A model generated the notes under the pieces. It was not told the DNA's origin, did no database searches, and worked only from the letters and a program-made list of their open reading frames with translations. This document shows, in pieces, positions 16,164 through 24,843 of a stretch of 64,000 nt of DNA. Where the stretch lies: the NCBI RefSeq assembly GCF_016924665.1, contig NZ_JAFFJT010000030.1, forward strand, positions 1 to 64,000. Reading direction: 5' to 3'. Within the stretch, counting starts at the first letter, position 1. Every line of letters begins with the position of its first letter. The position numbers and the translations under genes were made by a program. Source of the DNA: Nocardioides sp. SYSU D00038 (GTDB lineage Bacteria; Actinomycetota; Actinomycetes; Propionibacteriales; Nocardioidaceae).

Positions 16164-16949
16164 TCAGCCCTCCGCCGCGAGCGGCGGCACGATCACCGGG
16201 CGGAACGCCGGCTGCGGGGTGGCGGCCTCGGTGGCGATCCGCACCTGGCGCATCCGCCGACCGATGCGCGCCAGGTCGGCGAACGACCCGGCGCCGTGGC
16301 GCACGGGGGCGAACGTCGAGCCGGGCACGTCGGCCCAGGTGACGGGGAACTCAGCCACCGTCGCGCCGCTCGCCCGGGCCAGCGCCAGGAGCTCGACGTC
16401 GAAGGCGAAGCCAGTGGTCTCGAGCAGCCGGAAGACGTGGCGGCCCAGATCGCCGTCCATCAGCTTGAACCCGCACTGGGTGTCGCTGATGCCGGGCACG
16501 ATCCGCGCGGCGCAGGAGCGGTAGGCGCGGGCGCCGCGCTCGCGCAGCCAGCTGTGCCGCACCGCGGTGTCGGCGCCCTCAGCGGCGCGGGAGCCGATGG
16601 CGACGTCGGCACCGGTCGCGAGTCGGCGCCACCCCTCCTCCAGCGCGTCGAGCCGGGTCGCGCCGTCGGCGTCCATGAACCCGACGACCTCGGCGTCGGT
16701 GACGGCCATGCCGGCCCGGACCGCCGCCCCCTTGCCGGGCGTCGGGCAGCCCACCACCTGCACCGGCAGCGCGGCCGAGTCGGCGGCGAGCGCCACCGCC
16801 GCGGTGGCATCGGTGCTGGCGTTGTCGACGACGATCACCTCGACCGGACCCGTGACGGCCCGGGCCCGGAGCACGTGGCGGCGGAGCTCACGCAGGGTGC
16901 GCGGAAGCCGGGCTTCCTCGTTGTACGCGGGTATGACGAGCTGCAGCAT
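16164..16949 (-). CDS. family 2 glycosyltransferase (polyprenyl-phosphate type)
   Basis: A 261-residue GT-A enzyme. It shows VIPAYNEEARLP at the start, VVDNASTDAT, and the metal-binding region VVGFMDADGATR. The later GISDTQCGFKLMDGDLGRHVF is characteristic of DPG/DPM-type synthases that charge a polyprenyl phosphate with glucose or mannose. A lipid-linked sugar from this enzyme could feed the GT-C proteins encoded upstream in the same operon. The ATG has GGGAGGG just upstream. Confidence 0.9.
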   Translation of the reverse strand: MLQLVIPAYNEEARLPRTLRELRRHVLRARAVTGPVEVIVVDNASTDATAAVALAADSAALPVQVVGCPTPGKGAAVRAGMAVTDAEVVGFMDADGATRLDALEEGWRRLATGADVAIGSRAAEGADTAVRHSWLRERGARAYRSCAARIVPGISDTQCGFKLMDGDLGRHVFRLLETTGFAFDVELLALARASGATVAEFPVTWADVPGSTFAPVRHGAGSFADLARIGRRMRQVRIATEAATPQPAFRPVIVPPLAAEG

Positions 16950-16980
16950 CGGACCCTCCCAAGCCGGACGCAGCGGTGAC

Positions 16981-17067
16981 GGGCACTCCCCATGGAGGTG
17001 CCCCGGGGTGCGTGCGGACGCCGGACCCGGCGACGCGCTGCGTCGACCGTGGTGCGGAGGCGTCCGC
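16981..17067 (-). terminator. hairpins between DUF2613 and the GT2 gene
   Basis: Two inverted repeats fill the gap. GGGCAC/GTGCCC with an inner TCC/GGA stem lies at 16981-17002. GCGGACGCC/GGCGTCCGC lies at 17014-17022 and 17059-17067. They may cause partial termination or processing inside the operon. Confidence 0.4.
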
Positions 17068-17076
17068 CAGCGAGAG

Positions 17077-17211
17077 CTACTGGTCGGAGTAGGCGTAGAG
17101 CTTGGTCTCGCTGACCGGCTTCTGGTCCGCGCCCTGGAACGCCTGGACGCCTGCCACGAACGTGGCCGCAGCCACGAGCCCGCCGACGACGGCGGAGATG
17201 ATGAAATTCAT
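17077..17211 (-). CDS. DUF2613 small membrane protein
   Basis: A 44-residue protein starting MNFIISAVVGGLVAAATFVAGV, a single helix with small residues, followed by a short outer tail ending KLYAYSDQ. Size, pattern and position beside aftD match the DUF2613 family, the partner of aftD in mycobacteria. The ATG is preceded by GGGAGGGG and overlaps the stop of the upstream membrane protein gene (ATGA). A structural or helper role for the arabinosyltransferase is an inference from gene pairing. Confidence 0.82.
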   Translation of the reverse strand: MNFIISAVVGGLVAAATFVAGVQAFQGADQKPVSETKLYAYSDQ

Positions 17212-18998
17212 GCTGGGTCCCCTCCCAAAGACTCACAGCGGCGGTCGTCGATGTGACGACCTTCACTCCCGCGACGAAGTATGAGCGCGAGCGAGACCAA
17301 AAGCAAGGAGGCGGTCAGTCCGCCGCCCGCCAGCACGACCGCCCGGGCCGTGCCGCCGGCGCCATCGCGGGGGTCGGCGCCGGGGGCGCCCAGGTCGACC
17401 AGTCGCAGCGCGGGGCCGTCGACCACCACGTCGCCCGTCGGCACCGTTCCGCTCGGCATCCCCTTCTCCACCAGGACGAACCGCACCCCGAGCCGCCGCA
17501 GTGCGGCGGCGGTGCGGCCGGGGTCGCCTCCCTCCAGCGCGGCGGCGACGTCGCGCACGGCCGGGTCCTCCGAGGGCACCACCAGCCCGTCGACGACGAG
17601 TCGGTCGTCGACGACGACGTCGCCCGGGAGCAGGCGGGGCGCCGGGTCGAGCACGGCCCGGCCGTCGTTCCAGGCGAAGCCGCGGTAGGAGCCCGCCCAG
17701 GGCAGCACGACCGTGCGGGTGGTGGCGCGGGTGGTGGCGCGGGTGTCGAGGTCGGCCTCGAGCACGGCGGCCACCCGGTCCCAGTCCGCGGGGTACGTCG
17801 TCCGCTCGAACGTGCCGAGTCCGCCCCAGGCCAGGCTCGGCAGCAGCAGCACCGGCGCGACCGCGAGCAGCGCGACCACGGCCCACATCGCTTCGCGCCC
17901 CTCCCGCACCCGGGAGCCGGCCCACGTCGCCGCGCCCGCGACGCCGGGCAGCAGCAGGAGCGCGGCAGGGGCGAGGTACCGGTGCGAGTCACGCAGCACC
18001 GCCAGCGCTGGCACCCGCTCCCCGAGCGCCTCGAGCAGTCCGTCACCGCCGGGAAGCGTCGGCAGCGCGGCGACCAGCAGCGCGCACGCCGCCAGCAGGC
18101 CGAGGCGTCGCGTGCCTGCCGGGCGGGGCCGGGAACGGAGGCCGAGCAACGCCACGCAGGTGAGCAGGCCGGCCAGCGCCACGACGACCACGCTCCCCCG
18201 CTCCGCGGGCACCACCGAGGTCTTCCAGGTGCCGCCGAGCGACCACAGGCTGGCCAGCACCCCCAGCGACGACTCCGCCCGAGCGGCGAACGCCGCGAAC
18301 ACGCCGTCGACGCCGACCCGGCTGGTGCTCGCCACCAGCGTCGGGAGCAGCCACGGCAGGTTGGCGACGACGCCGGTGGCGAGCAGGGCTGCGGGCTGCC
18401 ACCGGGGACGCCGCGCGGCACCGAGCACCAGAGCGGTCGCCACCGCGACCAGCCCGCTGGACGGGCTGCACACCGCCGAGGCCACGAGCACCACGACGAG
18501 TCCCGGCCAGCCGGCGCGCGGGTCGGTGCGCACCCGGGTCGCCGCCGTGGCCACCCAGGGCAGCAGCAGGTAGCCGGCCAGGATCGCCCACTGTCCCATC
18601 GCGAGGTGGGCGTGGGTCCACGGGTTCCAGACGAACAGCGTGATCGCCGCCAGTCGGGCGTACGCCGGGGCGCCGGCCACGAACCGCCCGGCGCCCACCC
18701 CACCCAGCACCAGCGCCCCGAGCAGCAGCGCCTTCTGCACCAGCCAGCCCGGCACCACCAGCGTCGCGACCGAGACCAGCGCGTCCATCGGCACCGCCCG
18801 CGGCAGCGACCCGTCGAGGCCGAGCCAGGCGTCCTTCCACGGCTGGCGCGGCACGAAGACCATGTCGCCGAAGAGCCAGTAGCCGCGGCCGAGCAGCAGC
18901 GGACCGAGCACGACCAGCGCGAGCAGCACGCTCCAGCCGGCGTCGGTGCCCCAGCCGCCGCGGCGTCCACCACGGCCGGCGCCGGCCTCAGGAAGCAT
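17208..18998 (-). CDS. GT-C-like multi-pass membrane protein
   Basis: A 596-residue protein with about ten to twelve hydrophobic segments (for example WSVLLALVVLGPLLLGRGYWLF, LLALVVLGG-type helices, and a final one near 560-580). A loop early in the protein, YWLFGDMVFVPRQPW, resembles the first outer loop of GT-C glycosyltransferases that use polyprenyl-linked sugars. The C-terminal part after about 400 is extracytoplasmic. It sits between aftD and DUF2613 with short overlaps on both sides. The glycosyltransferase role is inferred from fold and context. Confidence 0.75.
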   Translation of the reverse strand: MLPEAGAGRGGRRGGWGTDAGWSVLLALVVLGPLLLGRGYWLFGDMVFVPRQPWKDAWLGLDGSLPRAVPMDALVSVATLVVPGWLVQKALLLGALVLGGVGAGRFVAGAPAYARLAAITLFVWNPWTHAHLAMGQWAILAGYLLLPWVATAATRVRTDPRAGWPGLVVVLVASAVCSPSSGLVAVATALVLGAARRPRWQPAALLATGVVANLPWLLPTLVASTSRVGVDGVFAAFAARAESSLGVLASLWSLGGTWKTSVVPAERGSVVVVALAGLLTCVALLGLRSRPRPAGTRRLGLLAACALLVAALPTLPGGDGLLEALGERVPALAVLRDSHRYLAPAALLLLPGVAGAATWAGSRVREGREAMWAVVALLAVAPVLLLPSLAWGGLGTFERTTYPADWDRVAAVLEADLDTRATTRATTRTVVLPWAGSYRGFAWNDGRAVLDPAPRLLPGDVVVDDRLVVDGLVVPSEDPAVRDVAAALEGGDPGRTAAALRRLGVRFVLVEKGMPSGTVPTGDVVVDGPALRLVDLGAPGADPRDGAGGTARAVVLAGGGLTASLLLVSLALILRRGSEGRHIDDRRCESLGGDPA

Positions 18999-21900
18999 GG
19001 CTGCCGAAGCGCCGGGAGGGTCGCGGCGCGAGGGCGAGGGTCAGCGCCAGCGCCAGGCCGGCCCCGGTGAGCAGGTCGGAGGTGGCGGTCGGCAGGCCGT
19101 CGTCCGGCGCGACCTGGAGCACGAACACGAGCAGCCCGGCCAGGAGCAGGGCCGTAGCCCCCAGCTCGCCGAGCCGCGGCACCCGCACCAGCGCCACCCC
19201 GGCCAGGGCGCCGGCGGCGACGACCGGCCCCCCGACCACGAAGCCCGCCGCGACCGCGCCGGCGCTCCCGACCAGCGCGACCCAGCGCGGGAGGGCGCGA
19301 GCGGCCGGCCGGACCCGGGGCCCAGGGCCGAGCGGCAGGTCGCGGCGGCGGCGTACCGCGAGCCGCAGGAGCAGCACCAGGGCGGCGAGGAGCACCAGCC
19401 CGAGGACGACGAGCCCGGCCACGAGGGTGCGCAGGTAGCCGGGCTGGGGGTCGAAGGTCAGCACCACCCGTCCCGAGACGTCGGCGGGCAGCCGCCAGCC
19501 CTGCGACCAGCCGTCGACCTGCAGCGGTTCGAGCACCCGGTCGCCGGCCCGGGCCACCCAGCCGGCGTTGAAGCTCTGCGGGGTGGACAGGATCGCGTCC
19601 TCACCCGGCCCCACCTCCAGCACGTGGCGGGTGTCGGACGTCGAGCGCTCCACCAGCAGGCGCGACCTCGCCACCGCGGGGCGGTCGGCGATGGCGCGCA
19701 GGGTGAGGGCGACGGGCTGGAACTGCGGCGTCGACAGCAGCCGCACCCGGTGCTCCCCCTCCTCCAGCTCGAGGCTTGGGCCGCAGAGCTTGACCGCCAG
19801 CTGGCCGTTGGCCGTCACCGCGCCGAGGGGGCCCCGCACCCGGGTGGGGTAGCGCCGCCCGTCGATCTCCAGCTGGGGGCCGAAGCCGCAGACCGCGCCG
19901 GTGGTGGCCGCCCCCTCGAGCGGCACGGCGACGCGGCCCGGCCGCAGCCGGACCTCGCCGACCCCGAGGGTGAACGGGTCGTCGCCGGGGCGCGCGAAGG
20001 TGATCTCGACCCGGCTGGCGCGCACCGGCTCGAACCGGCCGGTGCCGGTGAGGTCGACGGTGCGCACCGCGCCGTCCTCGGTGCGCAGCACCGCCCGGGT
20101 GGGACGGGCCGCGACCGGCGCCGGGCGGTCGACGACGATCCGGTCGAAGGTGCGCGGGGTGCCCAGGTCGAGGGTCAACGTGGGCGTCGGGTCGCGGGGG
20201 TCGGCGACCCACGAGGTGGTCGGGTCGTCGTCGTGGGCCATCCGCGGCGACACCGTCGGGTCGCGCTCTAGCCACGACGAGGCCGAGGCCTGCACCGCCA
20301 GCACCGGCTTGAGCAGCTCGAGGGTGTCCCCCGTGCTCCGTGCGACCGCGAGCCCCCGCGGGCGCCACGTGCCGGACGCGTCGAGGTGGAAGGTGCGGTC
20401 GATGCCGGTGGCCTCCTCCGAGGCGCGGTGCCGCCCGGGGTCGCAGTCGGGCCCGAGGAGCGTGGTGATGCAGGCCCGCGACTCCGGGACGGCGGCGAAC
20501 AGCAGGTCGGTGGGCCCGGCCTGCTCCACGTCGGGCAGCCGCAGGGTCCGCTCGGGCTCGACGCCCTCGATCGCGAGCTCGGCCAGACCCACCGGCGAGG
20601 TGGGGTCGCCGACCCGGCGTACCTCCACCCGCACCCGGTCGGCGCGCACCCCGCCGAGGTCGGCGACCGCGCGGCCGGTGAGCCCGCGCGGCTCGACGTC
20701 GACGGTCTCGCCACCCGCGGTGACCCGCCACTCCTCCACCGGTTGCAGGCCGAGCGTCTGCACCGGCTCCTGCAGCACCACCTCACCGAGGGAGCGCGGT
20801 ACCCCGAGGTCGACCTCGACCCACTGGCCGCGGGGCCGCTGGAACGCCCCGGGCACCCAGTAGCTGTCGTCGTCGCCGTCGAGCACCGACCACGGCGCGG
20901 TCTCGGGCCGCACCCCGCCGAGGATGTCGGCGTAGCCCGACGAGGAGGAGGCGGTCACCCCGTCGATCCCGCGGTAGTGCGCCACCACCGGGTCGGCGCC
21001 GTCTGGGCCGGGGTAGTTGGGGACCACCCGGCCCCCGCGGTAGGGGTCGTCGGCGGTCATCACGTTGCTCTCCGCGTCGTGCACCCGACCGAAGGCCCGC
21101 TCGCGGCGCCGGAAACCGTCGCCCTGCAACCGGGCCGGCTCCTCCCAGCCGGTCTCGCCCTGCACGACCATCGCCTGGTCGTCGCCCACCAGGCCGGCGC
21201 CGACGCCGGTGATCGCGTCCTCCACCGAGGTCGCGACGGTCACCGCCTCGTCGGCGTCGCGGACGTCGAAGCCGGGGGCGCCGTCCGGGCGGCCGCCGTA
21301 GGCGTTCTCGACCTCGAAGACCTCGATGGCGGGACCGAACTCGAGCCGGCCGAAGGTGGCGACCCGGGTGATGCCCGGCGAGCGGGCCAGCGCGATCGCG
21401 ACCAGGATCGAGGGGGTCGCCTGCGAGACCTCGGGGTCGAGGTCGTGGCGCACCACCACCCGGTCGACGCCGATGCGCTCCAGCATGTTGCGCAGGTACG
21501 GCGAGCCGGCCCCGGTGCCGAGGTACTCCTCGAGCGCCGACAGCATCCGGATCGTGGGCGCGGGCGTGAGCGGCACCTGCGACCGGGTCACCCACGGGGA
21601 GCTGCCCAGCACCTGCATGGGCTCCTCCATGGTCCAGCCCCAGGTCTGGATGCCGAAGCCGGAGCCCGGCACGATCCAGGCCGCGCCGTCGGCCTCGCTG
21701 TCGTCGAGGTACGCCGCGGTGGCCAGCCAGTGGTCGGGAACCTCGTCCCAGCCCGGGGTGCGCAGGTTGGCCGAGAGCACCGGCCACGCCATCACGACCA
21801 GGCCGAGCACGGTGGCGCCGGTGAGCGCGCCGGCGCCGACCCGGCGCGCCGACGCCAGGTCGCGGCCCCAGCGCCGGCCCCCGTGGACGACCGCCCGGCC

Positions 21901-23223
21901 CAGCTCGCCGACCAGCAGGCCGAGGCCCACGCACAGCGGCAGGCGCAGCACCGGGTCGGCCTTCGGCACGTTGCGCAGCGGTGCGAGCGGGCCGTCGAGC
22001 AGGTCGCGCAGGACCTCGCTGAGCGGCCCGTCGAGGGTGCCGACGTGCGCGATCGACAGGCAGGTGATGCCCAGCGCGGCGGAGAGGGCCAGCGGCACCC
22101 GGAACTCGCCGCGGCAGCGCGCCAGCCCGACCACCCCGAGCGCCGCCACCACACCGCCGGCGAGCGCGATCCAGGGGTTGTAGGAGACGTCCCAGCCCGC
22201 CGGCCACCACTGCCGGCCGTTGACCACGATGTAGTCGACCCAGTTGCTGGCCGCGCGGAGCGCCGCGGTGAACCCGGAGGACCGGGTGGTGCTGCGCGCG
22301 TCCTCGACGTAGTCGAAGAACGGCGGGCTGTACTCCCCCAGCCGCGCCAGCGAGAGCGCCCACCAGGCGTTGACCACGACCATCGCCGCGCCCCAGCCGA
22401 GCACGAACCGCCAGCCGAGCCGCCGGGTCGCCCACGCCCAGACCACGAAGACCGCCAGCAGCGCCGCGGGCGCGGCGGTGGCGGTGCCGTTGACACCGCC
22501 GGAGCAGGCGAACGCCGCCGCCGACAGCACCGCCGCGGTCGGGGCGCCGAGCCGGCCGCGGACCGCGATCAGCACCGGGAGCAGCGCCCACGGGAGCACC
22601 GCGCCGGGCAGGATCTCGGCGCTGCGCACGCCCAGCTCGGCAACGTTGCGGGCGTTGAGGCCGTAGGCCAGCCCGGCGACGGCGGCCGCCCACGGGTTGA
22701 CCGCCAGCACCAGGGCCACCCGCCGGAGTCCCTCGCACGCGACCACGAGCACCAGCACCGACCAGACCCGCTCCGCGACCCAGCCCGGCACGGCGAGCTG
22801 CTCCATGCCGCTGAAGAAGAGTCCCTGCGGGAAGAGGTAGCCGTAGGCCTGGTTCTGCAGCTCGCCGAGCGAGACGCGCGGGTTCCACAGCGAGAAGGTG
22901 TCGCGCAGGAACTGGGTCGGCGCCTCGGTCATGTCGAGGCGGGTGTCGGAGGTGGTCTGCCCGAACTTCTCGGTCACCACGAACATGGCCAGCACCAGGT
23001 ACGCCGTCCAGGTCAGCACCGCGGCGCGACGCCGGTCGGCGCGGCGGGCCGCCCGGTCGGCCGCCTGGTCGTCCAGATCGGCGTGGGCGGCGTGGTCGGC
23101 GTGGTCGGCGTGGGCGGCGTGGTCGGCGTGGTCGGCGGGCTCGTCCGGACGGCCGGGGTCGCGCGGGCCGGCGCCGTGCCGCTCCCCCGGCCCGGCGCCC
23201 CGCGCTCCCCGCCGGGTGTCCAT
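18988..23223 (-). CDS. aftD: AftD-like alpha-arabinofuranosyltransferase (DUF3367)
   Basis: A 1411-residue envelope glycosyltransferase. After a charged cytoplasmic tail with Asp-His-Ala repeats come about ten membrane helices (residues 70-480), including the GT-C loop TTSDTRLDMTEAP with paired acidic residues. A long extracytoplasmic part follows, with at least one discoidin-like carbohydrate-binding region (TSWVADPRDPTPTLTLDLGTPRTF), and further membrane helices close the protein. AftD in mycobacteria adds arabinofuranose from decaprenyl-phosphoryl arabinose to cell-wall arabinan; here the acceptor is unknown. I chose the ATG at 23223, 8 bases after TACAGT. It is divergent from a flippase gene. 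Confidence 0.88.
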   Translation of the reverse strand: MDTRRGARGAGPGERHGAGPRDPGRPDEPADHADHAAHADHADHAAHADLDDQAADRAARRADRRRAAVLTWTAYLVLAMFVVTEKFGQTTSDTRLDMTEAPTQFLRDTFSLWNPRVSLGELQNQAYGYLFPQGLFFSGMEQLAVPGWVAERVWSVLVLVVACEGLRRVALVLAVNPWAAAVAGLAYGLNARNVAELGVRSAEILPGAVLPWALLPVLIAVRGRLGAPTAAVLSAAAFACSGGVNGTATAAPAALLAVFVVWAWATRRLGWRFVLGWGAAMVVVNAWWALSLARLGEYSPPFFDYVEDARSTTRSSGFTAALRAASNWVDYIVVNGRQWWPAGWDVSYNPWIALAGGVVAALGVVGLARCRGEFRVPLALSAALGITCLSIAHVGTLDGPLSEVLRDLLDGPLAPLRNVPKADPVLRLPLCVGLGLLVGELGRAVVHGGRRWGRDLASARRVGAGALTGATVLGLVVMAWPVLSANLRTPGWDEVPDHWLATAAYLDDSEADGAAWIVPGSGFGIQTWGWTMEEPMQVLGSSPWVTRSQVPLTPAPTIRMLSALEEYLGTGAGSPYLRNMLERIGVDRVVVRHDLDPEVSQATPSILVAIALARSPGITRVATFGRLEFGPAIEVFEVENAYGGRPDGAPGFDVRDADEAVTVATSVEDAITGVGAGLVGDDQAMVVQGETGWEEPARLQGDGFRRRERAFGRVHDAESNVMTADDPYRGGRVVPNYPGPDGADPVVAHYRGIDGVTASSSSGYADILGGVRPETAPWSVLDGDDDSYWVPGAFQRPRGQWVEVDLGVPRSLGEVVLQEPVQTLGLQPVEEWRVTAGGETVDVEPRGLTGRAVADLGGVRADRVRVEVRRVGDPTSPVGLAELAIEGVEPERTLRLPDVEQAGPTDLLFAAVPESRACITTLLGPDCDPGRHRASEEATGIDRTFHLDASGTWRPRGLAVARSTGDTLELLKPVLAVQASASSWLERDPTVSPRMAHDDDPTTSWVADPRDPTPTLTLDLGTPRTFDRIVVDRPAPVAARPTRAVLRTEDGAVRTVDLTGTGRFEPVRASRVEITFARPGDDPFTLGVGEVRLRPGRVAVPLEGAATTGAVCGFGPQLEIDGRRYPTRVRGPLGAVTANGQLAVKLCGPSLELEEGEHRVRLLSTPQFQPVALTLRAIADRPAVARSRLLVERSTSDTRHVLEVGPGEDAILSTPQSFNAGWVARAGDRVLEPLQVDGWSQGWRLPADVSGRVVLTFDPQPGYLRTLVAGLVVLGLVLLAALVLLLRLAVRRRRDLPLGPGPRVRPAARALPRWVALVGSAGAVAAGFVVGGPVVAAGALAGVALVRVPRLGELGATALLLAGLLVFVLQVAPDDGLPTATSDLLTGAGLALALTLALAPRPSRRFGSHAS
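23074..23140. repeat. 9-bp tandem repeats inside aftD
   Basis: Units like GTGGTCGGC and GTGGGCGGC recur about seven times and encode an Ala-Asp-His rich segment near residue 30-50 of the AftD-like protein. Confidence 0.75.
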
Positions 23224-23366
23224 GGCGCGCAACTGTAGGCCGGACCCCGGCCGACGGGGCCACGGGTGCTGCCGGGCGGGGCCTTCCCTCGAGCCGGCCG
23301 GCCGATCGGTGGCGCGCGGGGCCAGCCCCCCGACCGCCCCTGGGTGCGGTGCCCGGCGCCGGACCT

Positions 23367-23430
23367 CTCGGCCAGAACCTCGACTACTCGGCCAGAACTC
23401 CGGCCGAGAAGTGGTGGTCTCCCCGGTTCA
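23367..23430. promoter_or_regulatory. repeat-rich intergenic region between aftD and flippase
   Basis: CTCGGCCAGAAC occurs at 23367 and 23387, exactly 20 bases apart (about two helical turns), followed by the inverted GGCCGAG at 23402. A hairpin CCCCGGT-TC-ACCGGGG follows at about 23420-23435. Same-face spaced repeats suggest a regulator site shared by the two divergent envelope genes. Confidence 0.4.
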
Positions 23431-23491
23431 CCGGGGAAACCACCCGCCCGCCGGCGCCCTCACCGGTGCCGGTCGGGCTGCCGCCCTCAAC

Positions 23492-23497
23492 TACCCT
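23492..23497 (+). promoter_or_regulatory. -10 box of leaderless flippase gene
   Basis: TACCCT followed by 7 bases and GTG at 23505. Confidence 0.45.
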
Positions 23498-23504
23498 CGT
23501 CGGC

Positions 23505-24800
23505 GTGACGACCACCACGCGGCCGGAGCGCGCCCCGGCGTCCGAGCGGCTGCGGGCGCTGATCGGCAGCGGCGCCGGCATCGCCGTGGCGATCGTGACG
23601 ATGAACGTCGCCACCTACGGCTTCCAGATGATCGCCGCCCGGCTGCTCGGTCCGGAGCAGTACGGCGGCGTCGCCTCGCTCATGGCGCTGCTGCTCGTCG
23701 TCGCCGTGGTGCAGCTGGGGCTGCAGGCGACGGCCGCGCGCCGGATCGCCGCCACCCCCGACCACGTCGCCCAGATCGAGCGCTCGATCCTCCGGGTCAC
23801 CTACCGCGCGGCACTGGCGATGGGCCTGCTCCTGCTGCTGCTCGCGCCGCTGGTGTGGCAGCTGCTCAAGCTCGACAGCATCGTCCCGGCACTGCTGGTC
23901 GCCGTGGCCGCCGTACCGCTCACGGTGATGGGGGGCCAGGCCGGCATCCTCCAGGGCGAGCGCCGCTGGCTGGCCCTCGGCCTGGTCTACCTCGCCGCCG
24001 GCCTGCCCCGCCTGGTGCTGGGCTGGGCGGCGATCTCGGTGCGGCCCACCGAGGGCGCCGCGATGGCCGCGGTCGCGCTCGGCATGTGGGCGCCGGTGGC
24101 CGTGGGCTGGTGGGCGCTGCGGCACGGCCGTCACCCGGGCGAGGACGTCGCGACCAACGCCGCCCGGCCCACCGCCCGCGAAGCGCTGCGGGCGTCGGTG
24201 GCGCTGCTGGCGTTCTTCGTGCTCTCCAACGCCGACATCGTCATCGCTCGCCAGGTGCTCGACGGCCACGACGCCGGCCTCTACGCCGGTGGCCTGATCC
24301 TCACCAAGGCCGTGCTGTTCCTCCCCCAGTTCGTCGTCGTGGTCGCCTTCCCGGCGATGTCGACCGTGGCCGAGCGGCGCCGGGCGCTGCTGCGGAGCCT
24401 GGCCGCGGTGCTGGCGCTCGGGGTGGTCGCCACCGCCGGCGCCGTCCTGCTCAGCGGGGTCGCCATGGTGTTCGTGGGCGGGGAGAAGTACGGCGAGGTG
24501 GAGTCGCGGCTCTGGCAGTTCGCGGTGCTCGGCACCTTCCTGGCCATCCTCCAGCTGCTCGTCTACTCGGTGCTGGCCCGCCAGGGGAGCCGCTCGGTCA
24601 ACCTGGTGTGGGCCGCGGTGGTGGCCCTGGTCGCCGGTGGCGTGTTCGTCGACAGCCTCGACGGGCTGCTGCTCCTGGTGCTGCTGGTCGACGGTGCCCT
24701 GTTCGTGCTGCTCCTGTCGTTCAGCCTGTGGCGGCTCAAGGAGCCGGTGCCATCCGACCCCGCGGCCGCCCCGGACACCACCCCCGCGCCCGCCCCCTGA
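23505..24800 (+). CDS. polysaccharide flippase (Wzx/MATE-like)
   Basis: A 431-residue protein with about twelve hydrophobic helices and the opening pattern NVATYGFQMIAARLLGPEQYGGVASLMALL, which is typical of Wzx-type lipid-linked polysaccharide flippases. It should move a glycolipid intermediate across the membrane. It is divergent from the AftD operon, which fits a joint role in building a surface glycan. The GTG at 23505 is chosen because TACCCT lies 7 bases upstream; the open frame extends further 5' but without coding-like sequence. Confidence 0.87.
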   Translation: MTTTTRPERAPASERLRALIGSGAGIAVAIVTMNVATYGFQMIAARLLGPEQYGGVASLMALLLVVAVVQLGLQATAARRIAATPDHVAQIERSILRVTYRAALAMGLLLLLLAPLVWQLLKLDSIVPALLVAVAAVPLTVMGGQAGILQGERRWLALGLVYLAAGLPRLVLGWAAISVRPTEGAAMAAVALGMWAPVAVGWWALRHGRHPGEDVATNAARPTAREALRASVALLAFFVLSNADIVIARQVLDGHDAGLYAGGLILTKAVLFLPQFVVVVAFPAMSTVAERRRALLRSLAAVLALGVVATAGAVLLSGVAMVFVGGEKYGEVESRLWQFAVLGTFLAILQLLVYSVLARQGSRSVNLVWAAVVALVAGGVFVDSLDGLLLLVLLVDGALFVLLLSFSLWRLKEPVPSDPAAAPDTTPAPAP

Positions 24801-24843
24801 CCTCCGCGGCTCCGCCGACCGGCGTTCGCGGGCGCGGGTCGGG

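Noticed and set aside
20386..23238. A 950-codon open frame antisense to aftD
   Set aside because: Low-complexity Gly/Ala/Arg/Val translation without recognisable domains; a composition artefact.
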